Origin: Lytechinus variegatus
Lineage: Eukaryota > Echinodermata > Echinoidea > Temnopleuroida > Toxopneustidae
Assembly: GCF_018143015.1 (NCBI RefSeq)
Contig: NC_054758.1
Span: 1,980,501 to 2,044,500 of the forward strand
Direction: 5' to 3'
DNA: 64,000 nucleotides
Below the pieces are notes generated by a model. That model did no database searches and was not told the origin of the DNA. It saw only the letters and a list, made by a program, of their open reading frames with translations. Made by a program: the position numbers and the translations under genes. Below are positions 33,431 to 43,689 of the stretch, in pieces; positions within the stretch are counted from its first letter, which is position 1; every line of letters begins with the position of its first letter.

Positions 33431-34219
33431 GAAGTTGTTGGGAAAAGGGTATACCCTTCGCCGGTTAAAAATAAGTTTTAAAAGAAAAGATAAGGAAGAT
33501 GATATGACTGTCCTTTGCTGCTGGGGGGATAGACTTTCCTTTACTGTTGCTAATATTATATCAGGGTATAATTTTTTTAAGCGGCGCTTTTTCTTTTCTT
33601 TCCTTTGAATTTATTTTTTCTATGCGGCGAGCTTCTTTTACTTTTATTTTATTTATTTTTTATCGTTTTACCCACTCGTGTGTGGATGAAAAACCTTATA
33701 CGTTATATCAGCTGAAGAATGGTGTTAAACGTAGCGGATGCATATTCCGTCCTCCAAATCATTGAGTAGCGGTTACTTTTTGGTAGGATTTTTTTTAATT
33801 TGACCTAAAAATCAATAATAAAAAAAATCCAATAATGATCCATTAGAAAGTGCGCATTAGAAATACTTATCATTATTATCATTATCATCATCATTAGTAT
33901 TAAAAGAATTATGAGTTTGATTATAAGAAGTCAGTGGAAGGAAAAAATGAGAAGAAGAACAAGACTTAGTGTTTACTGGTGAAAATAATTATCGTAATTA
34001 AAAAGATTTACAATTTTAAGAATTGCCATTTCATTTTTTAATATGATATGAAAATTGCAACTTTGAGTTCATAAATATGATAAATATTTAGTGTTATAGA
34101 TTTTTAAAAAGAGGGGAGGGGCAGATGGTGCATAATAGAAGATTAAGAAATATGTCCAGATATTATCATTATAGGCCTTTTTCGATTATCTTATTTTTTC
34201 CATGCATATTCAATTCGTT

Positions 34220-34830
34220 ATTTAGGTGTTGTAATACATGAAAATCTTAAATGGGACATTCACGTCAATAACTTATACAAATCCATTTGATTCAAGATCC
34301 GTTCCGGGACCCTTGGAAAAAATCTTAAGTCCTTCATTATCAAACACCCTTTATAAATTTTTACGATACAACCTTGTATCGTTTATGGACTACCTGTTTT
34401 GGGAAATACTACTGATAAAAACAAAAGCAAAATGTATAGATTACAAAAAGGGCCACACGCTACATTACTGGAAACCTTGATCAAAATATTTCTCTTAAAA
34501 CACTTGTAAAAAACCTCACCTGGACTGACATGGATGAACGAAAAGAATACTTCATTGCCACACAAAAGTTTAAATGTATACATGGATTAGCCCCTCCCCA
34601 ACTTTGTAAAGACATTGAAATGGTCTGTGACCGACATAATTACCATACAAGAAAATAATAATATTACAGCCTTAACGTAGTTGCACCCGTTGTTCACCTT
34701 TCAATTTTCAAACAAGCTTTCAGATTTTCCGGTGCCAGACGATGGGACGACATACCCCATAATATCCAAAATGCACAAACTATCGAAACATTTAAATTGA
34801 TTTATGTGAAGTTTTATTTCAATAGATAGT
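34220..34830 (+). pseudogene. Decayed LINE reverse-transcriptase C-terminal fragment
   Basis: Spread over more than one frame are words expected of the C-terminal part of a non-LTR polymerase: KWDIHVNNL, YGLPVLGNTT, KMYRLQKG, LTWTDMDERKEYF, KFKCIHGLAPPQL and AFRFSGARRWDDIP, the usual closing segment. Several frame changes and stops are present (for example a stop after LYKSI). This is a dead LINE copy. Confidence 0.65.
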
Positions 34831-35196
34831 ATTAGATGTTTTTTGTTCCATTTTACTTTATATTTCTCTTTTTGATTGTGTTAATGATTTGAGATATCCA
34901 ATATGTTAGAACGATGTACTCTTAGCAAATAAGCTTCCATTACTCTGCTTGGCGATATTTATTTTGTAAGATTTTCTACTTAAGTCTAATATGATATGCT
35001 CAATGTTAGATTCCTAATTTCCTTCATAAACTTTGATGAATTTTTTATTTACTATATCATGATAGCATACATCTTGGTTTATATTTTACTGTTATTGTAA
35101 TGTCTACAGGATAATTAATAGTAAATTAAGAGGCCGCTTTTTATAAGAGGGAATTATAATTTGTTAACAAATTTTCGGCATTACTCCTATTTGTTT

Positions 35197-35476
35197 AAGA
35201 TCAGTATGCTCGATCTGTAATGAAAATCATAAGATCAGTATGCTCGATCTGTAATGAAAATCATAAGATCAGTATGCTCGATCTGTAATGAAAATCATAA
35301 GATCAGTATGCTCGATCTGTAATGAAAATCATAAGATCAGTATGCTCGATCTGTAATGAAAATCATAAGATCAGTATGCTCGATCTGTAATGAAAATCAT
35401 AAGATCAGTATGCTCGATCTGTAATGAAAATCATAAGATCAGTATGCTCTATCTGTAATGAAAATCATAAGATCAT
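35197..35476. repeat. 34-bp tandem array, eight nearly identical units
   Basis: The unit runs AAGATCAGTATGCTCGATCT then GTAATGAAAATCAT, with gatc starts at 35199, 35233, 35267 and so on. Only one unit shows a change (CTCTATCT for CTCGATCT). The core AGATC...GATCT is inverted, so each unit can fold. No spacers, hence not CRISPR. Confidence 0.95.
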
Positions 35477-35496
35477 AAGTCAGAAAAATTGGAACC

Positions 35497-35572
35497 AGTG
35501 GGATTCGAACCTGCCATCTACTGCTTTCCGGGCAGCGACTCAACCACCAGGCTGTTCTGGTTCACGGCTATA
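35497..35572 (-). mobile_element. tRNA-like sequence (Ser-GGA-like), degenerate
   Basis: On the minus strand, GAACCAG pairs with CTGGTTC as a 7-bp acceptor stem. A GCTGC/GCAGT stem encloses a CCGGAAA loop (anticodon GGA position). GCAGGTTCGAATCCC is the B box. The T-stem pairs poorly and there is no long variable arm as tRNA-Ser needs, so a pseudo-tRNA or SINE head is more likely than a working gene. Confidence 0.5.
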
Positions 35573-36124
35573 AGCCACGATGAACTGGAATTCAAATATC
35601 CTCTATCCTCTTCTTTCTGACTCATTAATATTCAAATGCCGTCCGCCGTGGACAAGATAGTAAATTAAGAGGCTTTTTTATAGGAGGAATTATATCATTA
35701 GAATAATAGATAAAAGGAAGTACCAGCGGGTTGTACAACATAAATAATTGTTTTTCAGGTAAAACAGCATGTAGTTTGCTGACGAATCTTATTAAAGGGA
35801 TGGTCCGGGCTGAAAATATTTATATCTAAATAAATAGAATTAAATTCACAAAACATATTGCTGAAAATTTCATCAAAGTCGGATAACAAATAACGAAGTT
35901 ATTGAATTTTAAAGTTTATCATTTTTTTTGTGAAAACAGTTACATGTGTACATCGTCATGAATATTCATTAGGTGGGGTGATAATTTCACTTCCCCACCT
36001 TCCCTTTTCCTACCGGTATGTTATTTCATGAAATCATAAATGTTTCATTTTGTCATACATGTGTAAATGATGTGTCTCCATTATAGTGAAATAAGTTGCT
36101 GCAATAAATTAGAGTACCTAATCT

Positions 36125-36290
36125 GGTGGGTGTATCATAAAATTGTTCGTAAGATACGAATGACTGTTGACCTTCTTGTGCTAGATGATACATCGATCCC
36201 TATGTCATTCATTGAGGACAAAAAAACATGTTCCAGTCGTTCGTAAAGTTGGGCGTTTACCTTTACGAACAGCTTTGTGAAACACCCACC
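36125..36290. mobile_element. Hairpin MITE, GGTGGGTGTTTCATAAAGCT family
   Basis: Left GGTGGGTGTATCATAAAATT then GTTCGTAA; right TTTACGAACAGCTTTGTGAA then ACACCCACC. A cleaner copy is at 40755-40927. Confidence 0.8.
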
Positions 36291-36297
36291 AGTTTTT

Positions 36298-37194
36298 GTC
36301 TCACCTGCATAGCAGAGTGAGACTATAGGCGCCGCTTTTTCGACGGCGGCGGCGTCAACATCAAATCTTAACCTGAGGTTAAGTTTTTGAAATGACATCA
36401 TAACTTAAAAAGTATATAGACCTAGTTCATGAAACTTGGCCATAAGGTTTATCAAGTATTACTGAACATCCTAGCAGAGTTTCATGTCACATGACCAAGG
36501 TCAAAGGTCATTTAGGGTCAATGAACTTAGACCATGTTGGAGGAATCAACTTTGAAATCTTAAGTTTTTGAAATGTCATCATAACTTAGAAAATATATGG
36601 ACCTAGTTCATGAAACTTGGACATAAGGTTAATCAATTATCACTAAAAATCCTGCGTGAGTTTTATGTCACGGGACCAAGGTCAAAGGTCATTTAGGGTC
36701 AATGAACTTTGGCCGAATTGGGGATATCTGTTGAATTCCCATCATAACTTTGACAGTTTATGGATCTGATTCATGAAACATGGACATAATAGTAATCAAG
36801 CATCACTGAACGTTTTGTGCAAGTTTCAGCTCTCATGATTAAGGTCAAAGGTCATTTAGGGTCAATAAACTTTGGCCGAATTACCATCACAACTTTGAAA
36901 GTTTATTGGTCTAGTCCGTTAAACTTGGACATTAGAGTAATCAAGTATCACTGAACATCCTGTGCGAGTTTCAAGTCACATGATCAAGGTCAAAGGTCAT
37001 GTAAGGTCAATGAACTTTGGCCATGTTGGGTTTTTTGTTGAATAACCATCATATCTCTGTAAGTTTATTGGTCTAATTCATAAAAAGTGGACATAAGAGT
37101 AACCATGTATCACTGAACATCTTGTGCGAGTTAGAGTAGTTTTCAAAGTCAGCACCGTCTGCTGCTATATTGAACCGCGTGATGCAGGTGAGAC
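36298..37194. mobile_element. Element with about 150-bp tandem units containing AGGTCAAAGGTCA
   Basis: Bounded by GTCTCACCTGCATAGCAG and TGATGCAGGTGAGAC. The body is about five units, each with CATAACTT..., GGTCTAGTTCATGAAACTTG-like, TAATCAAGTATCACTGAACA, GTGCGAGTTTCA and CAAGGTCAAAGGTCATTTAG. The GC-rich CGACGGCGGCGGCGTCAAC next to a hairpin-like end suggests a pearl/Helitron-derived (HINE) element, by inference. Confidence 0.7.
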
Positions 37195-37994
37195 GGCCAG
37201 AGGCATTCCAGTTGTTAATTCAGTTGTTTTAGTTCTTCGTAGAAATATTTTGAAACAACCTTATTTTATATAATAAAATACAAACGAACAAGTATATGAC
37301 ATCATCAACCCACCTAATGAACATCCATGAAGACATGCCTCGAACCGTTCACCGGACTAATGCATATCTTCAAAAATTCAGCATTTTCAGCATTTTGCTC
37401 TGTGAAATTTATTATATTTATTGAGTTATAAATATCTTCAGCCTGGAGCATCCATTTATTGATATTTGTTTGGAAAATACAATATTATTGTTTTAATTGA
37501 TTGCTAACTTTAATAATGGAATTAAAAAAGTCTATTACTGAGTTCTTCACTTAATTGTCTTACGCTGGTGTATATAAAAATATTTGTATGAAGAGACAAT
37601 GCTGGTACCATCAGCAAACAAAATGAAATGGAAAAAAAATGAAAATTACATGAATCATTAAAATGCATCTAATTCATTTTCCTTAAAATATGAACACCCT
37701 TTCCCTACAATAAATGTATTAATTACTAAATTAATTCTATGTAAATACATACATTTGGTTAATAGCGTGTTTTCCACATTCTCCCTACAACCCGTTTATC
37801 TTTATTTCTATGTTTTACACGTATAAGCTTTGGCATCGCAATATTGTCCCCCTCTATTGACTTTTCGTCCCTTTCTTTCAAATATAGCAATATATAAACA
37901 TCCTTTGCAAGAATATTCAAGGCATGCAAGCATGACAGGGAAAGAAAAACATATTTGATGGGGGTATATTATGAAAAGAAAATGCATAAATTGT

Positions 37995-38290
37995 ATTAAT
38001 AAACATGCATATATGCAGTTTATTTGTTATGCCGATGATATACAACTGTATTGTTCATTTGAATTGCGCTCTTTTGAAGAAAAAACAATGAAAAATTTGA
38101 GAAAACCTCTCTTTGTATTTCAGAAATAAGTAGGTGGATGTCATCTATTTCCAGTTGAATAATAGCAAAACTGAATTCATAGCTCTTTGTTCTTCTGCCC
38201 GCCATCTGCAATCAATGTCACATATCCAGCTTAATGTTAATGGTCAATGCATTCCCATCTTCACTAAATCTGCTTTTCTTGGAATATGCA
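37995..38290 (+). pseudogene. LINE reverse-transcriptase fragment with YADD box
   Basis: MQFICYADDIQLYCSF at about 38013-38060 is the catalytic C motif of a non-LTR reverse transcriptase. EISRWMSS and LNNSKTEFIALCSS follow in shifted frames. Truncated at both ends, with at least one frameshift; a dead fragment. Confidence 0.75.
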
Positions 38291-38829
38291 TTTATTTATT
38301 TATTTTGAAATATAAAAAGGGTGGCTTTCGTTGGGGCCCTTCGTAAACAAACACAAACACAAAATATACTTAAAAAAAACATGGTGATTCATTCGAATAT
38401 AAACAAAGAAGCATAAATACTAATATTGAAAAAATGAAAAAAAAATAAATAATGATATTATGCATTGATAATATTTTCACATTGTCTGCTCAAGTAAATC
38501 AGGTTCTCCGTATTGTAATTATCATCTCAGCAATTTGTGGATGATTCGTAGATTCATTTATCTTAAGACATGTCACCATGCTGTGTGAGCACTTATTATA
38601 ATAATAACAATTTTATATACCGCAAATTCGCAATTTTGCCTCTAAGCAGTTGAGAGAAAGGAAATATGAAGTATGAAGGAAATAGAAATACTTTGTACAA
38701 CAAAATGTATCAAGACCAACTTTTTCTCACCAGATCATGAATAAAGAAATACTATCAAATGGGCCAATAAACATATGATATGATTAATTTAAGATTTAAA
38801 AAGATGAGTTTAAGCGTAACTTTAAACGT

Positions 38830-39115
38830 ATTAACACAGTACTAGCATTGTGGATTTGTAAGAAGTGAGATCGAGAAAGAAGAGATTGAAAAGCAGAACG
38901 TAGAACTCGAACTGACTGATATCGAGTTCAGAAAGGTATGAAGGAGCTAGACCATGATATGACTTGAAAGCAAGAAGAAGAATTTTGTAGGTGATACGAG
39001 AAGTAATAGGAAGCCAATGGAGTTTGCGAGGCACATGAGTTATGATGGAAGAAAGAAGGACACAGGAAACAAGACTAGACGAGCCGCATTTTTTGGATGC
39101 GCTGGAGCTTTGAGG
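38830..39115 (-). pseudogene. LINE polymerase C-terminal fragment, minus strand
   Basis: RKLHWLPITSRITYKILLLA and FKSYHGLAPSYLSEL are the conserved thumb-region words of CR1/L2/Rex-type LINEs. LQRIQKMRLV lies upstream in another frame. Opposite orientation to the neighbours at 37995 and 39290. Confidence 0.72.
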
Positions 39116-39289
39116 TCATTTTTGTGGAAAGGCCAAAGAAACGGGAATTCAATTATGTAAGCGAGATGTGAAAAAAGCATGAATGTGCTTCATTCTGGTA
39201 AAGAAACTTACGGATTTTATTTATTTTTCTTAAAGATACAAAGGCAGACTTACATATAACATCAACATTTTGAGACATGGAAAGGGATG

Positions 39290-39675
39290 AATCCAAGACA
39301 GCATTGGCTCCACTGGCTACCTCTATTCCAATGTATTCTTTTTAAAGTCTGTTTATATGTATACAAACTCATCGTGATTCTGCAGAATCATGATTGGAAT
39401 CATAATTCAGATCATGATTCTAGGGTAAAAAAAGTGGCGCATAAACGCACCCTAAATCAATTTGCACCTGAATATCTTAATAAATACCATCAAAGTATAC
39501 ACACCCTCTCGTAATCTTTGTTCAATCACTGACACAAACTCTCCTCTGCCGAAAAAACGTTTTGCTATATAGCAGTTGCCAAGACCTGGAATGCAATCCC
39601 TCTTCCAATAAGAAACGCTTCCAATATTCTTGGCTTCAAATCTTCCCACTCCCTTTTTATCTCGAATGACTGATT
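39290..39675 (+). pseudogene. LINE polymerase C-terminal fragment, plus strand
   Basis: HWLHWLPLFQCILFKVCLYV, then QFAPEYLNKY and, in a shifted frame, AKTWNAIPLPIRNASNILGF followed by KSSHSLF, the usual end of such LINEs. It stops near 39675, where the duplicated host block resumes within about 180 bp. Confidence 0.7.
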
Positions 39676-39955
39676 GTGGTAATTATTGCAAATGTTGAAT
39701 TATTATTCAAACATTGTACGCGCTATGGTACTTCTGTTTTTAGCGCCTCTAAATATCCATTAGTATTTATTGTTATTATTGTTATTATTACTATTATATT
39801 GAGTATAATTATGTCACAAGATAAAGAGTAACCATTCTAAAACCTAGCTCCACTGTATACATGTTGCCATTGAAATTTGGATGTACCAGGTTTCTTTAAT
39901 AGAAATAAAAAAGAATAATAGAAATATCAATATCTATAATTTTAGGAATACTCAC

Positions 39956-40015
39956 ATGAGATCAGGATCAGGACGAGTCGAGCTCTACTTCTAATAATGA
40001 AATGAATCGAAAGCA
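39956..40015 (-). promoter_or_regulatory. Putative 5' exon of deaminase copy 2, ending in split start codon
   Basis: The minus strand reads ...GAAGTAGAGCTCGACTCGTC then CTGATCCTGATCTCAT|GTGAGTATTCC. The last two bases AT join G of the next exon to form ATG in the context CTCATGG. Conserved with 24934-25075. The 5' limit is not defined. Confidence 0.6.
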
Positions 40016-40180
40016 GGAAATGTAATATGAACAAGCTATATGTGGAGCAGTTGTTATGAAATATTGTTTTGGCCTTAGCTTGTGTAATCATTTTTGGGGT
40101 CAAAAGAATAAAAACCCAACCGAGACGTTTCCTCTCTTCATACCGCAAAATTTTGCTCCCTCGCGGAGTGCGGGAAGGTC

Positions 40181-40698
40181 CCCCGGAGGGGCCACTTACA
40201 TTGTCGAGTGGATACCATGCGCGACCAAAAAAACACGTAAAAAGGATGTCCTTTTCACGATAGGGCACGTTACGTACGTAACGTGATAAGGGTGTCAAAA
40301 ACACAAAAATAATGAAAAAGGGTATCTATTTCGTTAGGAAAATTACGTGTTTAAGGTCGAATTTGCGGGGATAATAAAACAAAATTAAAATAATTTATAA
40401 AGGATGTCCTTTTGCCCCAACACTACGTGTTTAGAGTCCTATTTGCGCGAGGTGTAGAAGGTGGGGTCGTAATAAACCAAATAAGGTAAAGCCGACGGCC
40501 GAAGGACCCGTGACAATAAAACATTCATGTACTTGTTTAGGGGTTCATTTCAGGGAATATTTGCCAAGAGTATCGTTTTGTTTCCAATACTTGTTAAGGG
40601 GTGCATTTTCATAATATGGAAATTACGTGTTTAGGGTGCTTTTCGAGACCCCATGGTCGCGCATGGTATCCACTCGTGAATGGAAGTGGCCCCCCGGG
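40181..40698. mobile_element. TIR element with ACACGTAATTT words, copy 2
   Basis: GTGGATACCATGCGCGACC at the left, GGTCGCGCATGGTATCCACT at the right. Reverse orientation relative to 20797-21342. The interior has AAAATTACGTGTTTAAGGTC and CACTACGTGTTTAGAGTC. Confidence 0.85.
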
Positions 40699-40754
40699 AA
40701 TTGTCTCTAAATTTCCCACTTTCGTTAGCGCAGCTCAATTGCGCAGTGGGACCA

Positions 40755-40927
40755 GGGGGCCGTTCCATAAAGCTGTTCGTAAGATAAGAGCGACTTTAAG
40801 AACGACTGGTGAACCTTTCTTACGCGCTTAACCATCGCCAATGTATATACCATTTACCACAAGAAAGGATCACCAGTCGTTCTTAAAGTCGCTCTTAACT
40901 TACGAACAGCTTTATGAAACACCCACC
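40755..40927. mobile_element. Hairpin MITE, TTCATAAAGCTGTTCGTAA family
   Basis: GTTCCATAAAGCTGTTCGTA and AGAGCGACTTTAAGAACGAC at the left are matched at the right by GTCGTTCTTAAAGTCGCTCT and TACGAACAGCTTTATGAAAC. The stem is almost unbroken, with TCACCAGTCG/CGACTGGTGA flanking the loop. Confidence 0.9.
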
Positions 40928-41739
40928 TGCTTGTGTAGGCTTCACAAAGGGAAGCGATTTTAGCGCTGGCCCAGGGCGCCGTTGTCCTCGATACGCCACT
41001 GATAGGCGGACATAGTATATCTGCATTTTGTTCATGGTAATAGTGGTGCAAATCTTGTTTCATGTTGCCGTTTGAATTTGAAAACCGACATTGAACCCCG
41101 GCATTGAACGCAGCCTTATAGAGCTTCGCTTAAGTTTCCGGTTACGTGTAAGGCATCATCACTGTATTGATAAAATCATGTTAAGAGGAAGCGCGCTTCG
41201 ATCTGGATATTGTCAATTAAACACAGACGAGACACTTTTACTCTTTTGTGACCCCCCCCCCCCTCACAAAAATAGTTATAGTGGTAATAATAATAATGAT
41301 GATGATGATTAGAACACAAAAATAATAGTAATGATAATAATAAATGTAATAATAATAATGATAAAGGTAAAATTGATAATGATAATTATTACGATAATTG
41401 TTTAATGAAATGGAAGGAGTGATGACACATGAAAACCTGACAAGGGAGAGAGAAAAAAGGATGGAATGAGAGGGGGAGAGGTGGAAAGAAAATAAAGAGA
41501 AAACAGGCTCAACAACAGAGGGAGATAAGCCAAGGCGGGAAAACAGGAAAAAAAAGTAGAAAAAAGCACGCCATCCGGCATCTTGCAACGAAATTTAATA
41601 CAATTGTTTTAATTTCAGCCCATTTCGACCCTGTAGTGAATAATAATGGTGACATAAATTGAGGAGACATTGAAACTGATGAAGAAATGACAGAGAAGAA
41701 GCATTATTTGTGATTTATGAATAGATTTCGTATAAATCG
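40928..41739. other. Intergenic: (AAT)n patch and purine-rich stretch
   Basis: 41283-41400 is an imperfect ATAATAATGATG microsatellite. 41410-41560 is GA-rich. No gene seen. Confidence 0.5.
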
Positions 41740-42536
41740 GCATAAATAAATTTCTAGTCCAAATTTCTCAATTCTGTGTAGAATCTTGGTGAACCTCATG
41801 TAGCTCTCAGATGGAACAAAAACAAAAGTCGGTCAACAAATAAATGAGAAACATTTTCTGTGAGTTCTGAAAAATATGCATAAATCAGCATATTTAATGA
41901 GTTTCAAAATTCTGTGTAGAAATCTTGTAGGCCCTATCCCCACCTAGAGCTATATCATATAAAGCAAAATTAATTTCAAATTGACCAACAAATAAAGAAA
42001 CATTTTTTGTGATTATGAATGAATTTTGCATAAATTAGCATCAATAATTTATAGTCAATATTTCAAAATTTCCTTGACAAGTCTGGTGAACGTCATGCAA
42101 CTCATCTAGAAGGAAAAAAAATCAAAATTGGTCAACAAATAAACATTTTATATGATTTTCTTTAAAAATACGCATTAAATTAATTTCGCATAGTTTAGCA
42201 TTATAGTTTCTTTCTAGCAAAAATTTCACAATTCTGTGTAGAAGTTTGATAAAGCTCTACCAGATAGAAGAAAAAAAATCACAAGTCCGTTAACAAAATA
42301 TAAAGCAGAAGCATTTTGTTGTGAATTTTGAAAAAGAAATGGCAAAAATTATCATATTTAATGAGTTTCAAAATTCTGTGAAGAAGTTTTGAATCCCCCA
42401 CCTAGTGCTATCATACAAAGCAAACAGAATTGAAAACGGAATTAAATGACGAAGAAGTTCTTGAAATTGTGGAAGGACGACAGACGACGGTCGCCACGCT
42501 ATAAGCTCATCTGGCCCTCCGGGTCGGATGAGCTAA
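41740..42536 (+). mobile_element. Tandem-unit element ending in a hairpin and CTAA (Helitron-like)
   Basis: About five units of roughly 150 bp, each with TTTCAAAATTCTGTGTAGAA, GGTGAAC(G/C)TCATG and GGTCAACAAATAAA...CATTTT. The right end is GACGACGGTCGCCACGCTAT, a hairpin of AGCTCATCTGGCCC against GGGTCGGATGAGCT, then CTAA (42533-42536). Tandem core plus terminal hairpin plus CTRR resembles Helitron/HINE or pearl elements, by inference. Confidence 0.6.
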
Positions 42537-42539
42537 AAA

Positions 42540-43040
42540 GGGAGGGGAGGAGAGAAAGTAAGAAAATGGGGAAAGAGAGGGGAGGGAAGAAAATAGAAGA
42601 AGCGACTAAGACAGCTTTTAGAGGGAGAGAAAAATGTGAGAAAGAAAGACGATGGGAAGAAAGGAAAGAGATTGATTGATAAAAAATTAACGACACTATT
42701 AACACATGCGTGTCATATAAGTGTCGGACATTTAATCTGGCAAGGTTACTATAATACAGTACAAATCACCCTAATGCAACTTTACAAAGGAACAGGATTA
42801 TAAATTAGTAAAGAAACAATTGGCAATTGTTCTGGGTTCACACTTGTAATCAAGCAAACACAAGTCAATATTCATTAAACCATCAACATTTAATTAACTT
42901 TGTAATGCACATTCATTTACAGAGCATGAACAAAAATGCAGTATTACATTCTTCTTGACAATAAATCTACTGCATATTTGATACACACTTGGTCTACGAG
43001 CAGTTGCTCTACTCAGATCATCTAATACCACATGGGCCAA
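42540..43040. other. Intergenic, GA-rich then AT-rich
   Basis: GGGAAAGAGAGGGGAGGGAA purine tract at 42535-42680; its Lys/Arg/Glu frame is compositional. Nothing else recognised. Confidence 0.5.
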
Positions 43041-43043
43041 ACC

Positions 43044-43215
43044 AGGGGAGGATCCAGGCTCTTCCAAGGGGGGGGGGCAAGTTTCACAAGCAAAAAAAAG
43101 TCTTAAATTTCAACACCTCGGTTTCAATGGCATTTTCACATTCCAAATTTTAATTTTTTATCAAGGGGGGGGGGGGGGGGGCACGTGCCCCTGCGCCCCC
43201 CCCCCCGATCCCCAC
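43044..43215. mobile_element. C/G-homopolymer MITE, CAGGGGAGGATCCAGG ends
   Basis: CAGGGGAGGATCCAGGC at the left; GGCACGTGCCCCTGCGCC and GATCCCCACCTGGG at the right. Contains an 18-bp G run and a C run. Confidence 0.5.
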
Positions 43216-43239
43216 CTGGGCCAAACCAATTTTATCCAC

Positions 43240-43680
43240 TATCTATTTGGTGTTTGGTGTGCACTTTCCTTGATCTAATACTGGTAAATTGTCAATTCGT
43301 CTATTGTCCACTATTAAATCACATGGTCTATCTCCATTTTAGTATAATGCCATTACATCCAACATTTCCTGTATCAACCATTTGCTCTGATAATGTTTTG
43401 GTCCAATCATTACTTCATTTAATCACCAGTTCGTCTATGACCACTTTGTCTCATAACCACTTAATCTAATACCCATATCATTTTTGTTCACGTTGCACAA
43501 GTTGACACTTACTCCTATTACTCCAAAAAGTATATGGACCAAATGGCTATTGGACCAACTGGTTATTTGACGAAATGGCAGTTAGACCATGTGGATAGTG
43601 GACGAACTGATGGTAGACCAAATGATAGTAGACGAGTTGATAATTTGACAAACTGACGTTCGACCAATTGCGAAAGGCAT
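43240..43680. repeat. Foldback of GTCTAAT words
   Basis: The left arm has CATGGTCTATCTCC, TTCGTCTATGACCACTTTGT and TTAATCTAATACCC. The right arm has GGACCAAATGGCTATTGGAC, TGACGAAATGGCAG and GGTAGACCAAATGATAGTAG. Closest in layout to 8346-8692. Confidence 0.75.
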
Positions 43681-43689
43681 AGTGATACA

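Larger units (their letters stand above)
35794..37452. mobile_element. TIR element, AAAGGGATGGTCCGGGCTGA, with two inserted elements
   Basis: Left AAAGGGATGGTCCGGGCTGA then AAATATTTATATC; right GATATTTATAACTCAATAA...CTTCAGCCTGGAGCATCC as its complement. ATTCATTAGGTGGG at the left faces CCCACCTAATGAACAT at the right. The loop holds the elements at 36125-36290 and 36298-37194. Confidence 0.7.
30206..39955 (-). other. Intron of deaminase copy 2 (inferred), swollen by repeats
   Basis: Donor GTGAGTATTCC (minus, at 39955) to acceptor at 30206, about 9.75 kb against 1.93 kb in copy 1. It contains the MITEs, satellites, LINE pieces and tRNA-like sequence listed separately below. Stretches 32250-32815, 33440-34215 and 34835-35195 show no recognisable feature. 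Confidence 0.55.
28030..40100. repeat. Segmental duplication copy B (contains deaminase copy 2)
   Basis: Direct duplicate of 19785-25140, stretched by insertions to about 12 kb. The block matching 24550-25130 is itself split, with 37795-37990 and 39850-40090 separated by LINE fragments at 37995-39675. Confidence 0.8.

Noticed and set aside
35197-35476. CRISPR-like regular 34-bp repeats
   Set aside because: Units are contiguous with no spacers, and the context is a eukaryotic intron.
35497-35572. Functional tRNA-Ser gene
   Set aside because: T-stem mispairs and the long variable arm needed for tRNA-Ser is missing.
42446-42679. Lys/Arg/Glu-rich frame
   Set aside because: Produced by a GA-rich tract following the Helitron-like end.
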